Shown piece by piece: positions 1 to 9,094 of a stretch of 51,609 nucleotides of DNA. How positions within the stretch are numbered: the first letter of the stretch is position 1; each line of letters begins with the position of its first letter. Made by a program: the position numbers and the translations under genes. This DNA is from Sphingobium sp. GTDB taxonomy: Bacteria > Pseudomonadota > Alphaproteobacteria > Sphingomonadales > Sphingomonadaceae. The stretch spans positions 1-51,609 of the forward strand of contig JAGIAA010000017.1 of NCBI GenBank assembly GCA_017745115.1. Direction: 5' to 3'. The notes below the pieces were generated by a model. That model made no database searches. It had not been told where the DNA came from and worked only from the letters and a program-made list of their open reading frames with translations.

Positions 1-327
1 CATCGTCGCACCCGGGGTCTGGCCGCCCAGGTCGAGAACCACGGGCTGCGATGATTCGTCGAACTTGGTGCCGTTCGGGAGCATGCCCTTGTAGGAGACC
101 TGCGCGAAATCGTCCCGGCCGGGCTTCTCGCCCGTGCCCGCATCGATGATCTGGTAGCTGATCCGGTGGAATTTGCCGTCCTTGTCGGCAATGTCACTAT
201 GGCCGAACGGGCGCAGGCCATTCCAAGTGAGCAAAGCCGACGCAGCAGCCACAACCGCCACGCCGAACCACAGCCGGCCGACCGATCCCTTCTTGATGGG
301 ATGCAACGGAACCGCGGTGACCGACAT
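1..327 (-). CDS. FKBP-type peptidyl-prolyl cis-trans isomerase, N-terminal part (cut by window edge)
   Basis: The minus-strand frame opens with ATG at 325-327 and stays open to the window edge, giving 109 residues. Residues 1-15 are basic; about 16-35 form one hydrophobic segment, so the protein is probably anchored in the inner membrane with its catalytic part in the periplasm. From about residue 45 the sequence reads like the start of an FKBP domain: ISYQIIDAGTGEKP, then VSYKGMLPNGTKFDES, which is the usual FKBP beta-strand and loop. These enzymes catalyse proline isomerisation during protein folding. The gene lies 60 nt downstream of rpsU on the same strand and may be co-transcribed with it. 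The C-terminal active-site residues are outside the window. Confidence 0.8.
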   Translation of the reverse strand, partial: MSVTAVPLHPIKKGSVGRLWFGVAVVAAASALLTWNGLRPFGHSDIADKDGKFHRISYQIIDAGTGEKPGRDDFAQVSYKGMLPNGTKFDESSQPVVLDLGGQTPGATM

Positions 328-387
328 GGGCTGACCCCTCTTATCGGGCCAGCCGCACCACGGCCGGCCGCTTGATTTTATTGGATT

Positions 388-594
388 TTAGCGTGCGCCG
401 TCGCGCTCGGCGCGCTTGCGCTCGAGCTTGCGGGCACGGCGGACGGCTGCCGCCTTCTCGCGCGCCCGCTTCTCGGACGGCTTCTCGTAGTGACGACGGA
501 GCTTCATCTCGCGATAGACGCCTTCACGCTGCAGCTTCTTCTTGAGCGCCCGCAGCGCCTGGTCGACATTGTTATCGCGAACGATGATTTGCAT
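388..594 (-). CDS. rpsU: 30S ribosomal protein S21
   Basis: This encodes 68 residues beginning [20 protein letters not shown], the standard S21 start, followed by the highly basic arginine/lysine-rich C-terminal helix typical of the alphaproteobacterial form. S21 binds the small subunit near the 3' end of 16S rRNA and takes part in initiation. The frame is open upstream to 660, but I chose ATG at 592-594 because the extra residues do not resemble S21, and a GGAG lies upstream in the mRNA. The FKBP isomerase gene follows on the same strand. Confidence 0.95.
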   Translation of the reverse strand: MQIIVRDNNVDQALRALKKKLQREGVYREMKLRRHYEKPSEKRAREKAAAVRRARKLERKRAERDGAR

Positions 595-664
595 AAGCCC
601 GTCAGTCTCCAATTCTAAGCTGGTTCCACGCGATCCGGACGCGCGGCGCACCAAAAACAATATG

Positions 665-689
665 CGCCGCGACGAATCCCATCGCGGCG
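665..689. repeat. Inverted repeat between rpsU and the aldolase gene
   Basis: Two 8-base arms, CGCCGCGA and its exact reverse complement, are separated by 9 bases. The repeat lies upstream of rpsU on the minus strand, so it could be a 5'-leader hairpin or an operator. There is no T-tract, so it is not a standard terminator. Between it and the aldolase start there is a -10-like TATACT (765-770) without a clear -35. Confidence 0.5.
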
Positions 690-829
690 TAACCGGCGCG
701 CCACTAACAGACAGAGGTTAATCGATCAAGAGCGGAAAAGCGCTAAAGCCCGGCACTTCCGTACTATACTCGACTTTTGCACGCGCCCGGCGCATGATCC
801 CGGCCAAAGAGACTTAGGAGATTCACGCC

Positions 830-1588
830 ATGGCTACAGCCTTCAAGAAGAGCCCGATGACGGACGCCGAGTGGCAGGCGCGCCAGCAGCTTGCCGCCTG
901 CTACCGCATCTTCGCTCATTATGGCTGGGACGAACTCATCTACACGCATATCTCACTGCGTGTGCCGGGCGAGGACGAGGCATTCCTCATCAATCCCTTC
1001 GGCCTCATGTATTCGGAGGTGACAGCCTCCAATCTCCTGAAGATCGATATCAACGGCAACAAGCTGACCGACAGCAACTACCCGGTCAATCGCGCCGGGT
1101 TCGTTCAGCACAGCCTGTTCCACAGTCACCTCCCCGACGCGCATTGCATCATGCACACGCACACCACGGCGGGCATGGCCGTCGCCTCGACGCAGGAGGG
1201 GCTGACGCCCACCAGCTTCTATGCCGGCTTCTTCATCGGCCAGGTCGCCTATCACGACTTCGAGGGTGTCACGATCAACGAGAGCGAAGGTCCGCGCTTC
1301 CTCGAGGATCTAGGCGACAAGCGCATGATGATCCTGCGCAACCACGGCCTGCTCGTGATGGGCGAGACGGTGCCGGAAGCTTTCTTCCGCTACTTCATGC
1401 TGGAGCGCGCCTGCCAGATCCAGATCGCCACCCGCCAGGCCGGCACACCGCTCAGCATCCCGCAGTCCGTGATCGACGTCCACCAGGGCGACATGATGGG
1501 CGCAATCCCGCCCGGCGGCTTCGGCACCACCGAGTTTGCGGCACTGACCCGCGTGATCGATAAGATCGACCCGAGCTGGCGCGACTGA
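830..1588 (+). CDS. Class II aldolase/adducin family protein
   Basis: A 252-residue protein spanning one class II aldolase/adducin domain. The zinc site is visible as HTHTTAG (His109 and His111) and a third histidine in NHGLL (His172). Relatives include fuculose-phosphate aldolase, ribulose-phosphate epimerase and many uncharacterised alphaproteobacterial proteins of about this size. The catalytic glutamate of true aldolases is not obvious, so the substrate cannot be named. A good ribosome binding site, TTAGGAG, sits about 9 bases before the ATG. The gene appears monocistronic: about 195 bases separate it from cydA, and rpsU is divergent upstream. Confidence 0.85.
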   Translation: MATAFKKSPMTDAEWQARQQLAACYRIFAHYGWDELIYTHISLRVPGEDEAFLINPFGLMYSEVTASNLLKIDINGNKLTDSNYPVNRAGFVQHSLFHSHLPDAHCIMHTHTTAGMAVASTQEGLTPTSFYAGFFIGQVAYHDFEGVTINESEGPRFLEDLGDKRMMILRNHGLLVMGETVPEAFFRYFMLERACQIQIATRQAGTPLSIPQSVIDVHQGDMMGAIPPGGFGTTEFAALTRVIDKIDPSWRD

Positions 1589-1657
1589 GCGTCAGTCCGC
1601 TCAAGGCCATTTTTTGCCTTTGTCATCGCCGTCGCCCTGGTCTATCGGGGCGGCGCT

Positions 1658-1759
1658 GCTGGAGCATTTCCCGAGGTCGGCCGAAAGCCGGTCGCTTTGA
1701 AATGCGGAACGTCAAATCCGCGAGCCTGATCCGCCCTCACAGCCGGACCATGCTCCAGC
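1658..1759 (+). other. Structured leader upstream of cydA with two mutually exclusive hairpins
   Basis: GCTGGAGCAT at 1658-1667 is exactly complementary to ATGCTCCAGC at 1750-1759. Overlapping the first arm, GCATTTC (1664-1670) is exactly complementary to GAAATGC (1699-1705), which encloses a small CGGC/GCCG hairpin. The two long-range pairings share bases 1664-1667 and so cannot form together. The block ends 24 bases before the cydA start codon. Any regulatory role is inference. Confidence 0.35.
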
Positions 1760-1783
1760 AAATGCGACAGAAGAGGTCCTACG

Positions 1784-3178
1784 ATGACCGCGCTCATTCT
1801 AGCCCGCGCCCAGTTCGCTTTCGTGGTGAGCTTCCATTTCCTGCTGCCTGCCTTCACCATCGGCCTTGCGAGCTATCTTGCGGTGCTGGAGGGGCTCTGG
1901 CTGCGTACGGGACGCGGCGTCTATGCCAATCTCTACCGCTACTGGCTGAAAATCTTCGCCATCGCCTTTGCGATGGGCGTCGTCTCGGGCATCGTCATGT
2001 CCTACCAGTTCGGCACCAACTGGTCGGTCTTTTCGGACAAGGCGGGGCCAGTCATCGGGCCGCTGATGGCCTATGAGGTCCTGACCGCCTTCTTCCTCGA
2101 AGCCGGCTTCCTCGGGGTCATGCTGTTCGGCATCAACCGGGTCGGCAAGGGCCTCCACTTTGTCGCCACGCTAGCCGTCGCGGTGGGTACGATGTTCTCG
2201 GCTTTCTGGATTCTATCCGCGAACAGCTGGATGCAGACGCCGGTCGGCTATGAGATCGCCGCGAACGGGCAGTTCATGCCTGGCCCCAGTTGGGCGACGA
2301 TCATCTTCAATCCCAGCTTTCCGTACCGCCTCGTCCATACGGTCCTCGGTGCCTACCTGACCACGGCCTTTGCGGTTGGCGGTGTCGGCGCCTTCCACCT
2401 GCTCCGGGACAGAAGTAATCCGGGGGCGCGCAAGATGTTCTCGATGGCGATGTGGATGGCGGCGCTCGTCGCTCCAATCCAGATTTTCGCGGGAGACCAG
2501 CACGGCCTCAACACGCTTGAACACCAGCCAGCCAAGGTCATGGCCATGGAGGGCCACTATCAGAGCCATCCAGACGGCGCGCCTTTGATCCTCTTCGGCA
2601 TCCCCAACGGCGCCGAAAAACGCATCGACTATGCGGTCGAGATCCCCAAGGCATCGTCGCTGATCCTCAAGCACGATCCCAACGCGCCGCTGGCAGGCCT
2701 CGACACGATCCCCGACGAGAATGAGCCGCCTGTCTGGATCGTCTTCTGGTCCTTCCGCATCATGGTCGGTCTTGGCTTCGCGATGTTCGGTCTGGGACTG
2801 TGGAGCCTCGCGGCCCGGTTGCGCGGCAAGCTCTATGACTGGCCAATGCTCCACCGCGCAGCGCTCGTCATGGGACCTGCCGGCTTCGTCGCGGTCATCG
2901 CCGGTTGGGTGACGACGGAAGTCGGCCGCCAGCCCTTCACAGTCTATGGCCTCCTGCGCACCGAGCACAGCGTTTCGCCGCTCGACGCACCGGCCGTCGC
3001 CGCATCGCTCGCCGCCTTCGCGCTGACCTATTTCGTCGTGTTCGGCATGGGCATCGGCTATCTGCTCAAGCTCATGGGCAAGCCGCCCCAGGCCGGCGAG
3101 GGAGGTCTGGGCGACGCGCCGATCCGGAGCGCGGGCGTCACGCCTGCGCTCGCCGTGCTGGAGGGAGATCCGAAATGA
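1784..3178 (+). CDS. cydA: Cytochrome bd-type quinol oxidase subunit I (cyanide-insensitive type)
   Basis: A 464-residue, multi-pass inner-membrane protein of the CydA/CioA family. Two haem-ligand histidines are visible: His18 in QFAFVVSFHFLLPAF (E. coli His19) and His185 in YRLVHTVLGAYL (E. coli His186). The quinol loop is short, as in the cyanide-insensitive oxidases, and the GWVTTEVGRQPF block near the end is characteristic. The enzyme oxidises ubiquinol and reduces oxygen to water without pumping protons, which helps under low oxygen or cyanide-like stress. Its stop codon overlaps the cydB start (ATGA), so the two subunits are translationally coupled. The leader contains the alternative hairpins described separately. 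Confidence 0.95.
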   Translation: MTALILARAQFAFVVSFHFLLPAFTIGLASYLAVLEGLWLRTGRGVYANLYRYWLKIFAIAFAMGVVSGIVMSYQFGTNWSVFSDKAGPVIGPLMAYEVLTAFFLEAGFLGVMLFGINRVGKGLHFVATLAVAVGTMFSAFWILSANSWMQTPVGYEIAANGQFMPGPSWATIIFNPSFPYRLVHTVLGAYLTTAFAVGGVGAFHLLRDRSNPGARKMFSMAMWMAALVAPIQIFAGDQHGLNTLEHQPAKVMAMEGHYQSHPDGAPLILFGIPNGAEKRIDYAVEIPKASSLILKHDPNAPLAGLDTIPDENEPPVWIVFWSFRIMVGLGFAMFGLGLWSLAARLRGKLYDWPMLHRAALVMGPAGFVAVIAGWVTTEVGRQPFTVYGLLRTEHSVSPLDAPAVAASLAAFALTYFVVFGMGIGYLLKLMGKPPQAGEGGLGDAPIRSAGVTPALAVLEGDPK

Positions 3179-4170
3179 TCGACCTGACAATCATCTGGGC
3201 CGGTATCATCGGTTTCGCCATCATCGCCTACGTCATCATGGACGGCTTCGACCTCGGCATCGGCATTCTCTTCCCGACCTTCAAGCCGGGCCCCGACCGC
3301 GACCAGGCGATGAACAGCATCGCGCCGGTCTGGGACGGCAACGAGACCTGGCTCGTCATGGGCGGCGGCGGGCTGCTTGCAGCCTTCCCCCTTGCCTATG
3401 CCATCGTCCTGCCCGCGCTTTATGCGCCGTTGACCGCAATGCTGCTCGGCCTGGTGCTGCGCGGCGTCGCTTTCGAATTCCGCTGGCGAGATCCGGCCCA
3501 CCGCGCCGCCTGGGATCTCGCCTTCACCGCCGGATCGGCCTGTGCCGCGCTCGCCCAGGGAATCACGCTCGGTGCGCTGCTTCAAGGGATCAACGTCGAA
3601 GGCCGAGCTTATGCCGGCGGCTGGTGGGACTGGTTCTCGCCCTTCAGCCTGCTGTGCGGCGTGGGCCTGGTCGTTGGCTACAGCTTGCTCGGCGCCTGCT
3701 GGCTCAACTGGAAGACCGAGGGCGCTTTGCAAGAGCGCGCGGCCCGTCATGCATGGCGGCTGGGTTGGCTGTTGCTCGCCGTCATTGGCCTCGTCAGCCT
3801 CATGACGCTGGGGCTGGAGACGCAATATTATCGCCGCTGGATCACCTATCCCGGCCTTCTCGCAACCGCGCCGGTCCCGATCGCCACGCTGTTCGTCACG
3901 GCGATGTTCTACCGCAGCCTCGCGAAGAAGCAGGAAGCTGCACCCTTCTTCTGGACGCTCGGCCTGTTCGGCCTGTGCATCGTCGGGCTCGGCGTTTCGA
4001 TCTGGCCGGACGTGATCCCCGCGCGCGTCACCATCTGGCAGGCTGCCGCGCCCGAGCGAAGCCAGGTCTTCATGCTGATCGGCGCAGTGATCATGCTGCC
4101 GATCATCCTCGCCTATACCGGCTGGGCCTATTGGGTGTTCCGCGGCAAAGTCGGCGAGGGCTATCATTGA
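3175..4170 (+). CDS. cydB: Cytochrome bd-type quinol oxidase subunit II
   Basis: This encodes 331 residues starting MIDLTIIWAGIIGFAIIAYV, with the family signature YVIMDGFDLGIG and the conserved block WDGNETWLV. About eight or nine hydrophobic segments follow. CydB forms the heterodimer with CydA in the cytoplasmic membrane. The start ATG overlaps the cydA stop by four bases; its own stop overlaps the next small gene by one base (TGATG). The operon lacks cydC and cydD, as is usual for cyanide-insensitive oxidase operons. Confidence 0.95.
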   Translation: MIDLTIIWAGIIGFAIIAYVIMDGFDLGIGILFPTFKPGPDRDQAMNSIAPVWDGNETWLVMGGGGLLAAFPLAYAIVLPALYAPLTAMLLGLVLRGVAFEFRWRDPAHRAAWDLAFTAGSACAALAQGITLGALLQGINVEGRAYAGGWWDWFSPFSLLCGVGLVVGYSLLGACWLNWKTEGALQERAARHAWRLGWLLLAVIGLVSLMTLGLETQYYRRWITYPGLLATAPVPIATLFVTAMFYRSLAKKQEAAPFFWTLGLFGLCIVGLGVSIWPDVIPARVTIWQAAAPERSQVFMLIGAVIMLPIILAYTGWAYWVFRGKVGEGYH

Positions 4171-4289
4171 TGCGGCTGCCCCCAGTTCGCTTGGCGCTCT
4201 CCCGCTTGGGCTGGTTCATCGGCATCTGGGCGGCGAGTGTCGCGGCGCTCGGGCTGGTCGCCGCGGTCCTTCGGTTCTGGCTGCGCTGA
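4170..4289 (+). CDS. DUF2474-like single-pass membrane peptide (probable oxidase accessory subunit)
   Basis: A 39-residue peptide with a basic N-terminus (MRLPPVRLALSR), one transmembrane segment (about residues 13-36) starting GWFIGIWAASVAALG, and an arginine-containing end. It starts on the last base of the cydB stop codon. Peptides of this size and position downstream of cioAB belong to the DUF2474 family and are analogous in place and topology to CydX, the small subunit that stabilises E. coli cytochrome bd. The function is inferred from position and topology, not from catalytic motifs. Confidence 0.75.
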   Translation: MRLPPVRLALSRLGWFIGIWAASVAALGLVAAVLRFWLR

Positions 4290-5288
<999 letters not shown>

Positions 5289-5295
5289 CGGCGCG

Positions 5296-7170
5296 TCAGG
5301 CCACGCGTTGCGGCCGCCGCATTACGGCCATTTCGACGCGATTGCGGCCATTGGCCTTTGCTCGCAGCAGCGCGGCATCGGCGGCCTGCACAACCCGTGC
5401 GGCGAGGCAGTGATCGGGCGTGGAAGCAAGCCCGATCGATACGGTGACCACACCGACTTCTCTGCCCTCATGTATCACGCGCAGATCCTCGATGCGGCTG
5501 CGCAGATCCTCGGCGCGCGCGCGGGCCCGCGCTGAGTCGAGGCCAGGCATAAGCAGTGTGAATTCTTCCCCGCCGTAGCGGAAGGCCAGGCCATTTTCCC
5601 GCGTCGCGGCGCGGAGCGTATTGCCGACGGCGCGCAGCACCGCGTCGCCGGCATCATGGCCATAATCGTCGTTGAACCGCTTGAAATGATCGACGTCGAT
5701 CATGAGACAGGAGAATGGCTGGTCTTGCCGCTCGGCATCGGCAAGCTGCGCTTCAAGCACGGCATCGAGCTGGCGACGATTGGCCAGGCCCGTCAGCGCA
5801 TCCGCCATGGCCAGATTGCGCAGACGCTCACGCAGGCGCAGGTTCGCGATCGAGAGAGCGATATTTTCCGCCAGCATCTGCAAGACATTGTCCGGCGTGG
5901 CGAGATCCTGGCCGGTGTCCTCACGCGGCTCGAAATAAAGCAGGCCGATGGCCTCGCGATGAGCAGTGAGAGGCATGCAGATCGCATCGATCGGCGAGGC
6001 ATCGCCCAGCCCCAGATGATCGCACGGCACGTCGATGCTCTCGCCCGCAGGCCGGTGTGTCGAACCGCGCCGCAGTGCCCAACAGGACAGCGGCGAGAAG
6101 CTCGTCCGCGAATAGCGCGGCGCGCTCCAGTTGCACGTCTCCACGAGCTTGTTGCGCTCGGCGTCGAACAAATAGAGCCGACCGGCGAGCGTCGGCGCGA
6201 TCTCGGGGACGAAGCGCTTGATGACCTCCTCGAAGTCCAGCAGCGTTTCGCAGCCGTGCATGCGCTGGGTCATCCGGGAGATCAGATCACGCATCGCACG
6301 GTCGGCATCGCGCTCAGCTTCGAGCTTCTGACGTGCGATGCCGGTCTCGCGGAAGATGCGCACGGCGTGCGCCATGTCGCCGATTTCGTCGATCTGCTGC
6401 AGGTTGGGCGGCTCGACGGCATAATCCTGTGCCGCAAGACGCGTCACCACATCGCTCAGCCGCACGACAGGCCGCAGCACTCTTTGCCTGAACACGAAGA
6501 ACAGGACACAGATGAACAACAGGGCCGTCGCGCCCAACATGGCTTCCGATGCCGACTTCCAGAGCCTGGCGGTGACGCTCGCCGCCCTGACCTCATTGGT
6601 CGTGCGCTGGTCGAGACGATATTGGAAGCGCTCAACGAGCGACACGACCCGGTCGATCTCGCGTTCATATTCCGGGCCAAACAGGATCGCATTGGCGCGA
6701 TGCGCGTCACCATTCCGGCGCGCGTCGATCGCTTCGCGTTGCTCATCGTGGAGAGCGTCGGCCCAATGGATCGCTTGCTTGAGCGATTGCAGCTCGTCGG
6801 GCGCGGCGCCAACGTCGCGAGCATGCGCGAGACGCGTCTCGACCGAGCCAAGCGCCTTTACCTCGTGTGCGTAGAGCTCTAGATGGGCGGCATCGCCGGT
6901 GATGACGAAGGTTCGCGCCAATTCAGTGAGCGTGAGGATGTCGGTATCAAGTGCCGATGTGGCCTGATCGAGGCGATAGCGCTGGTCGACGGCGGCGCGT
7001 TCAGCATCCTGAGCACCGGACGCCAGCAGCATCGTAGCTCCTGACGCCAGGGTCAGTGCGACAGTGAGCCCATAAGCCCAGTTTGTTATTGTTGCGAGCC
7101 TCATTAGACGGCCAGAATAAGCCAAACGCAGCTTACGAAGCGTTAAGCTGACAGACGTCGGTTCGTCCAT
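5296..7170 (-). CDS. Membrane sensor diguanylate cyclase (HAMP-GAF-GGDEF)
   Basis: A 624-residue protein. One transmembrane helix lies at about 30-52, a mostly helical periplasmic region at about 53-205, a second helix at about 208-228, then a HAMP-like linker (to about 282), a GAF-like region (about 300-445) and a GGDEF domain (about 455-615). The active-site motif is GGEEF (533-537) with the metal-binding aspartate in [11 protein letters not shown] (residues 491-501), so c-di-GMP synthesis is expected. The allosteric I-site RxxD is replaced by RENG, suggesting no product inhibition at that site. The start codon is only 17 bases from the divergent iron-sulfur gene; Met23 is an alternative start. 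Confidence 0.88.
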   Translation of the reverse strand: MDEPTSVSLTLRKLRLAYSGRLMRLATITNWAYGLTVALTLASGATMLLASGAQDAERAAVDQRYRLDQATSALDTDILTLTELARTFVITGDAAHLELYAHEVKALGSVETRLAHARDVGAAPDELQSLKQAIHWADALHDEQREAIDARRNGDAHRANAILFGPEYEREIDRVVSLVERFQYRLDQRTTNEVRAASVTARLWKSASEAMLGATALLFICVLFFVFRQRVLRPVVRLSDVVTRLAAQDYAVEPPNLQQIDEIGDMAHAVRIFRETGIARQKLEAERDADRAMRDLISRMTQRMHGCETLLDFEEVIKRFVPEIAPTLAGRLYLFDAERNKLVETCNWSAPRYSRTSFSPLSCWALRRGSTHRPAGESIDVPCDHLGLGDASPIDAICMPLTAHREAIGLLYFEPREDTGQDLATPDNVLQMLAENIALSIANLRLRERLRNLAMADALTGLANRRQLDAVLEAQLADAERQDQPFSCLMIDVDHFKRFNDDYGHDAGDAVLRAVGNTLRAATRENGLAFRYGGEEFTLLMPGLDSARARARAEDLRSRIEDLRVIHEGREVGVVTVSIGLASTPDHCLAARVVQAADAALLRAKANGRNRVEMAVMRRPQRVA

Positions 7171-7187
7171 TAGTAGGAGGACCTGGC

Positions 7188-7811
7188 ATGGTCACACGCT
7201 CAGTTGCCCAGCTCGGGCTTGCATCCCTCCCCATGCGGCCGCAAGAACAGCCCGACATGACCAAGTTCACAGTCAATGACCGGCCGGTTCAATATCATAT
7301 GGACCCGCAAACGCCCTTGCTCTGGGCGCTGCGCGACGCGTCCAACCTGACCGGCACCAAATATGGCTGTGGCACCGGCGATTGCGGCGCCTGCACGGTC
7401 GACATCGACGGCATGGCAATCCGCAGCTGCCAGGTGACGATCGCGGCGGTCGAGGGCCGGTTCGTGACAACGATCGAAGGTCTCTCTCCTGACCGGAGCC
7501 ATCCGGTGCAGGAAGCGTGGGCAGCACAGAACGTGCCTCAATGCGGCTATTGCCAGTCCGGCATGATCATGACTGCCTCCGCCCTGCTCCGCCGCAATCG
7601 CGATCCGAGCGACGCCGATATCGACGCGGCGATGACGAATATCTGCCGCTGCGGCACCTATCCGCGTATCCGCGAAGCCATCAAACAGGCGGCGCGGATC
7701 ATGCGTGGCGACGAACGTGTTGCAGCCGCGCCGGCACCGGGCATTTCCGCCGCAGAGGCCGCACGCCACGTGCCCGGCATGAGCGCACCAGGCAAGGGTA
7801 GCGCCAAGTAA
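7188..7811 (+). CDS. Orphan (2Fe-2S) subunit of the xanthine oxidase/isoquinoline 1-oxidoreductase type
   Basis: A 207-residue protein with two [2Fe-2S] clusters: plant-ferredoxin type (Cys61, Cys66, Cys69, Cys81) and the C-terminal type (Cys119, Cys122, Cys153, Cys155, in CGYCQSG and CRCGTY). In this family it passes electrons from a molybdenum-cofactor subunit, as in isoquinoline oxidoreductase or aldehyde dehydrogenases. No large subunit is encoded in the window. I chose the ATG at 7188 because a strong AGGAGG lies 7 bases before it; many homologues begin near Met24 (7257), where I see no ribosome binding site. The C-terminal 35 or so residues are alanine/proline-rich. Confidence 0.85.
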   Translation: MVTRSVAQLGLASLPMRPQEQPDMTKFTVNDRPVQYHMDPQTPLLWALRDASNLTGTKYGCGTGDCGACTVDIDGMAIRSCQVTIAAVEGRFVTTIEGLSPDRSHPVQEAWAAQNVPQCGYCQSGMIMTASALLRRNRDPSDADIDAAMTNICRCGTYPRIREAIKQAARIMRGDERVAAAPAPGISAAEAARHVPGMSAPGKGSAK

Positions 7812-7922
7812 GCCCGCGCCGAAACCTTTCGGGTTGCTGAAAGTACCATTCAGAGTGCTGACAGCCCGGTTGCGATAGTCAGGTTTCTGAAGCCGGCGCT
7901 GGGTCGCCGGATGAGGATCAAA

Positions 7923-8936
7923 ATGTCTATGAAGTCTATCATCAAGGCGGGTCTGCTGACCGCTTCGCTGGTTGCCATCGCGGCACCGGCAGTTGCGCAG
8001 CGCGACGACGACAGCCGCCGCGAGCGCGCACAACATGAAAACCGCGGCGGCGGCGGCGAAAGCCGCGTCAACCGTGGCGGTGACAATGGCGGCGGCCGTG
8101 AGGGTGGCTGGCGTGGCGGCGAAGCTCGCCAAGCACCGGTGCCTTCCCCTGCCCCCGCCCCCGTCATGAGCGCTCCGCCGGCAGTTGCGCCATCAGCAGC
8201 GAACAATCCACGTTTCCAGCGGAGCGGCAACGATCAGCCCCGCCCGGACAGCCAGCAATGGTATGGCCAGCGCGGCGTCACGCCGCCCCGGCCTGCTGCC
8301 GATCGCAACAATGCGGCACCAGACCGCGGTCGCAACCAGGGCAACTGGCAGGCCAACGGCGGACGCGATCGCGACAACAACGACGGCCGCAACGGCAACT
8401 GGAATCGCGACCGCGATGGCCGTGATAACAACTGGAACGGCAATCGCGACCGCAACGACCGCGACAACAACTGGAACGGCAACCGCGACCGCGACAATAA
8501 TTGGAATCGCGACCGCGACGGGCGCGACAACAATTGGCGCGGCAACGACAATCGCGGCAATTGGAACAACGGCCGCCCGGGCGTTCGCCCGCCGGTTGCC
8601 AATCGCTGGGACGGCATGCGGCGCTGGGACAATAATGGCTGGCGCAATGACCGCCGCTACGACTGGCGCGACTGGCGCAATTCCCACCGCAGCATTTTCC
8701 GCCTGCCGAGCTATCGGGCGCCCTATGGCTGGAATCGGAGCTATTCGCGCTTTTCGATCGGCATCTACCTCGACAGCATCCTGTTTGGGTCGGACTACTG
8801 GATCGACGATCCTTGGACCTATCGCCTCCCGCCGGTCTACGGAACGCTCCGCTGGGTGCGCTACTATGACGATGCCCTGCTGATCGACATTCGCGATGGC
8901 TACGTCGTCGACGTGATCTACGACTTCTTTTGGTGA
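7923..8936 (+). CDS. RcnB-family secreted protein with Asn/Arg/Asp-rich repeats
   Basis: A clear signal peptide (about 25 residues, cleavage after AVA) is followed by a long, charged, low-complexity region with repeats built on RDRDNNWNGN, then a folded C-terminal domain ending in the RcnB-type block VRYYDDALLIDIRDGYVVDV. E. coli RcnB is a periplasmic protein linked to nickel/cobalt homeostasis; sphingomonad relatives are mostly uncharacterised. An ATG at 7911 is possible, but GAGGA five bases before the ATG at 7923 favours that start. The protein is much longer than E. coli RcnB because of the repeat region. A strong terminator follows. Confidence 0.8.
   Translation: MSMKSIIKAGLLTASLVAIAAPAVAQRDDDSRRERAQHENRGGGGESRVNRGGDNGGGREGGWRGGEARQAPVPSPAPAPVMSAPPAVAPSAANNPRFQRSGNDQPRPDSQQWYGQRGVTPPRPAADRNNAAPDRGRNQGNWQANGGRDRDNNDGRNGNWNRDRDGRDNNWNGNRDRNDRDNNWNGNRDRDNNWNRDRDGRDNNWRGNDNRGNWNNGRPGVRPPVANRWDGMRRWDNNGWRNDRRYDWRDWRNSHRSIFRLPSYRAPYGWNRSYSRFSIGIYLDSILFGSDYWIDDPWTYRLPPVYGTLRWVRYYDDALLIDIRDGYVVDVIYDFFW
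8355..8560 (+). repeat. Degenerate in-frame repeats inside the RcnB-like gene
   Basis: Units of 24-39 bases encode variants of RDRDGRDNNWNGN: at least four tandem copies with loss or gain of the four-residue DGRD/NDRD piece. The DNA is strongly similar between copies (for example cgcgaccgcgac and aacaactggaac recur), so unequal recombination or slippage could change the length in frame. Confidence 0.75.
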
Positions 8937-8960
8937 GTGCAGCTCACCGAAGTGTCGAAC

Positions 8961-8985
8961 ATTCCTGAAAGTCCCCCTCAGGAAT
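8961..8985. repeat. Perfect 8-bp inverted repeat before the terminator
   Basis: ATTCCTGA and its exact reverse complement are separated by 9 bases, just upstream of the terminator at 8990. The two hairpins together could protect the 3' end of the RcnB-like mRNA. Confidence 0.5.
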
Positions 8986-8989
8986 ATCT

Positions 8990-9027
8990 GGGCTGGCCGC
9001 GGTTTTCCTACCCGGCCAGCCCTTTTT
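8990..9027 (+). terminator. Rho-independent terminator after the RcnB-like gene
   Basis: A perfect 10-bp stem (GGGCTGGCCG with its complement at 9013-9022) and a 13-base loop are followed directly by TTTTT. This separates the RcnB-like gene from the oxygenase downstream. Confidence 0.9.
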
Positions 9028-9094
9028 GCTGGATCGCGAGTGGCCGCTCGCCCCTCTTGCTCCCTTTCGCGCGCGATGGCAGGACGCGCCTTCC

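Noticed and set aside
1600..1625. Terminator after the class II aldolase gene (AAGGC/GCCTT around a T-run)
   Set aside because: The stem is only five pairs and the T-run is in the loop rather than after the stem.
5656..6882. 408-codon plus-strand frame opposite the diguanylate cyclase
   Set aside because: No motifs and shadow-like composition; the minus strand has HAMP, GAF and GGEEF features.
9026..9094. N-terminal extension of the prolyl-hydroxylase-like protein from a TTG
   Set aside because: The TTG lies on the T-run of the preceding terminator and the added residues have no family support.
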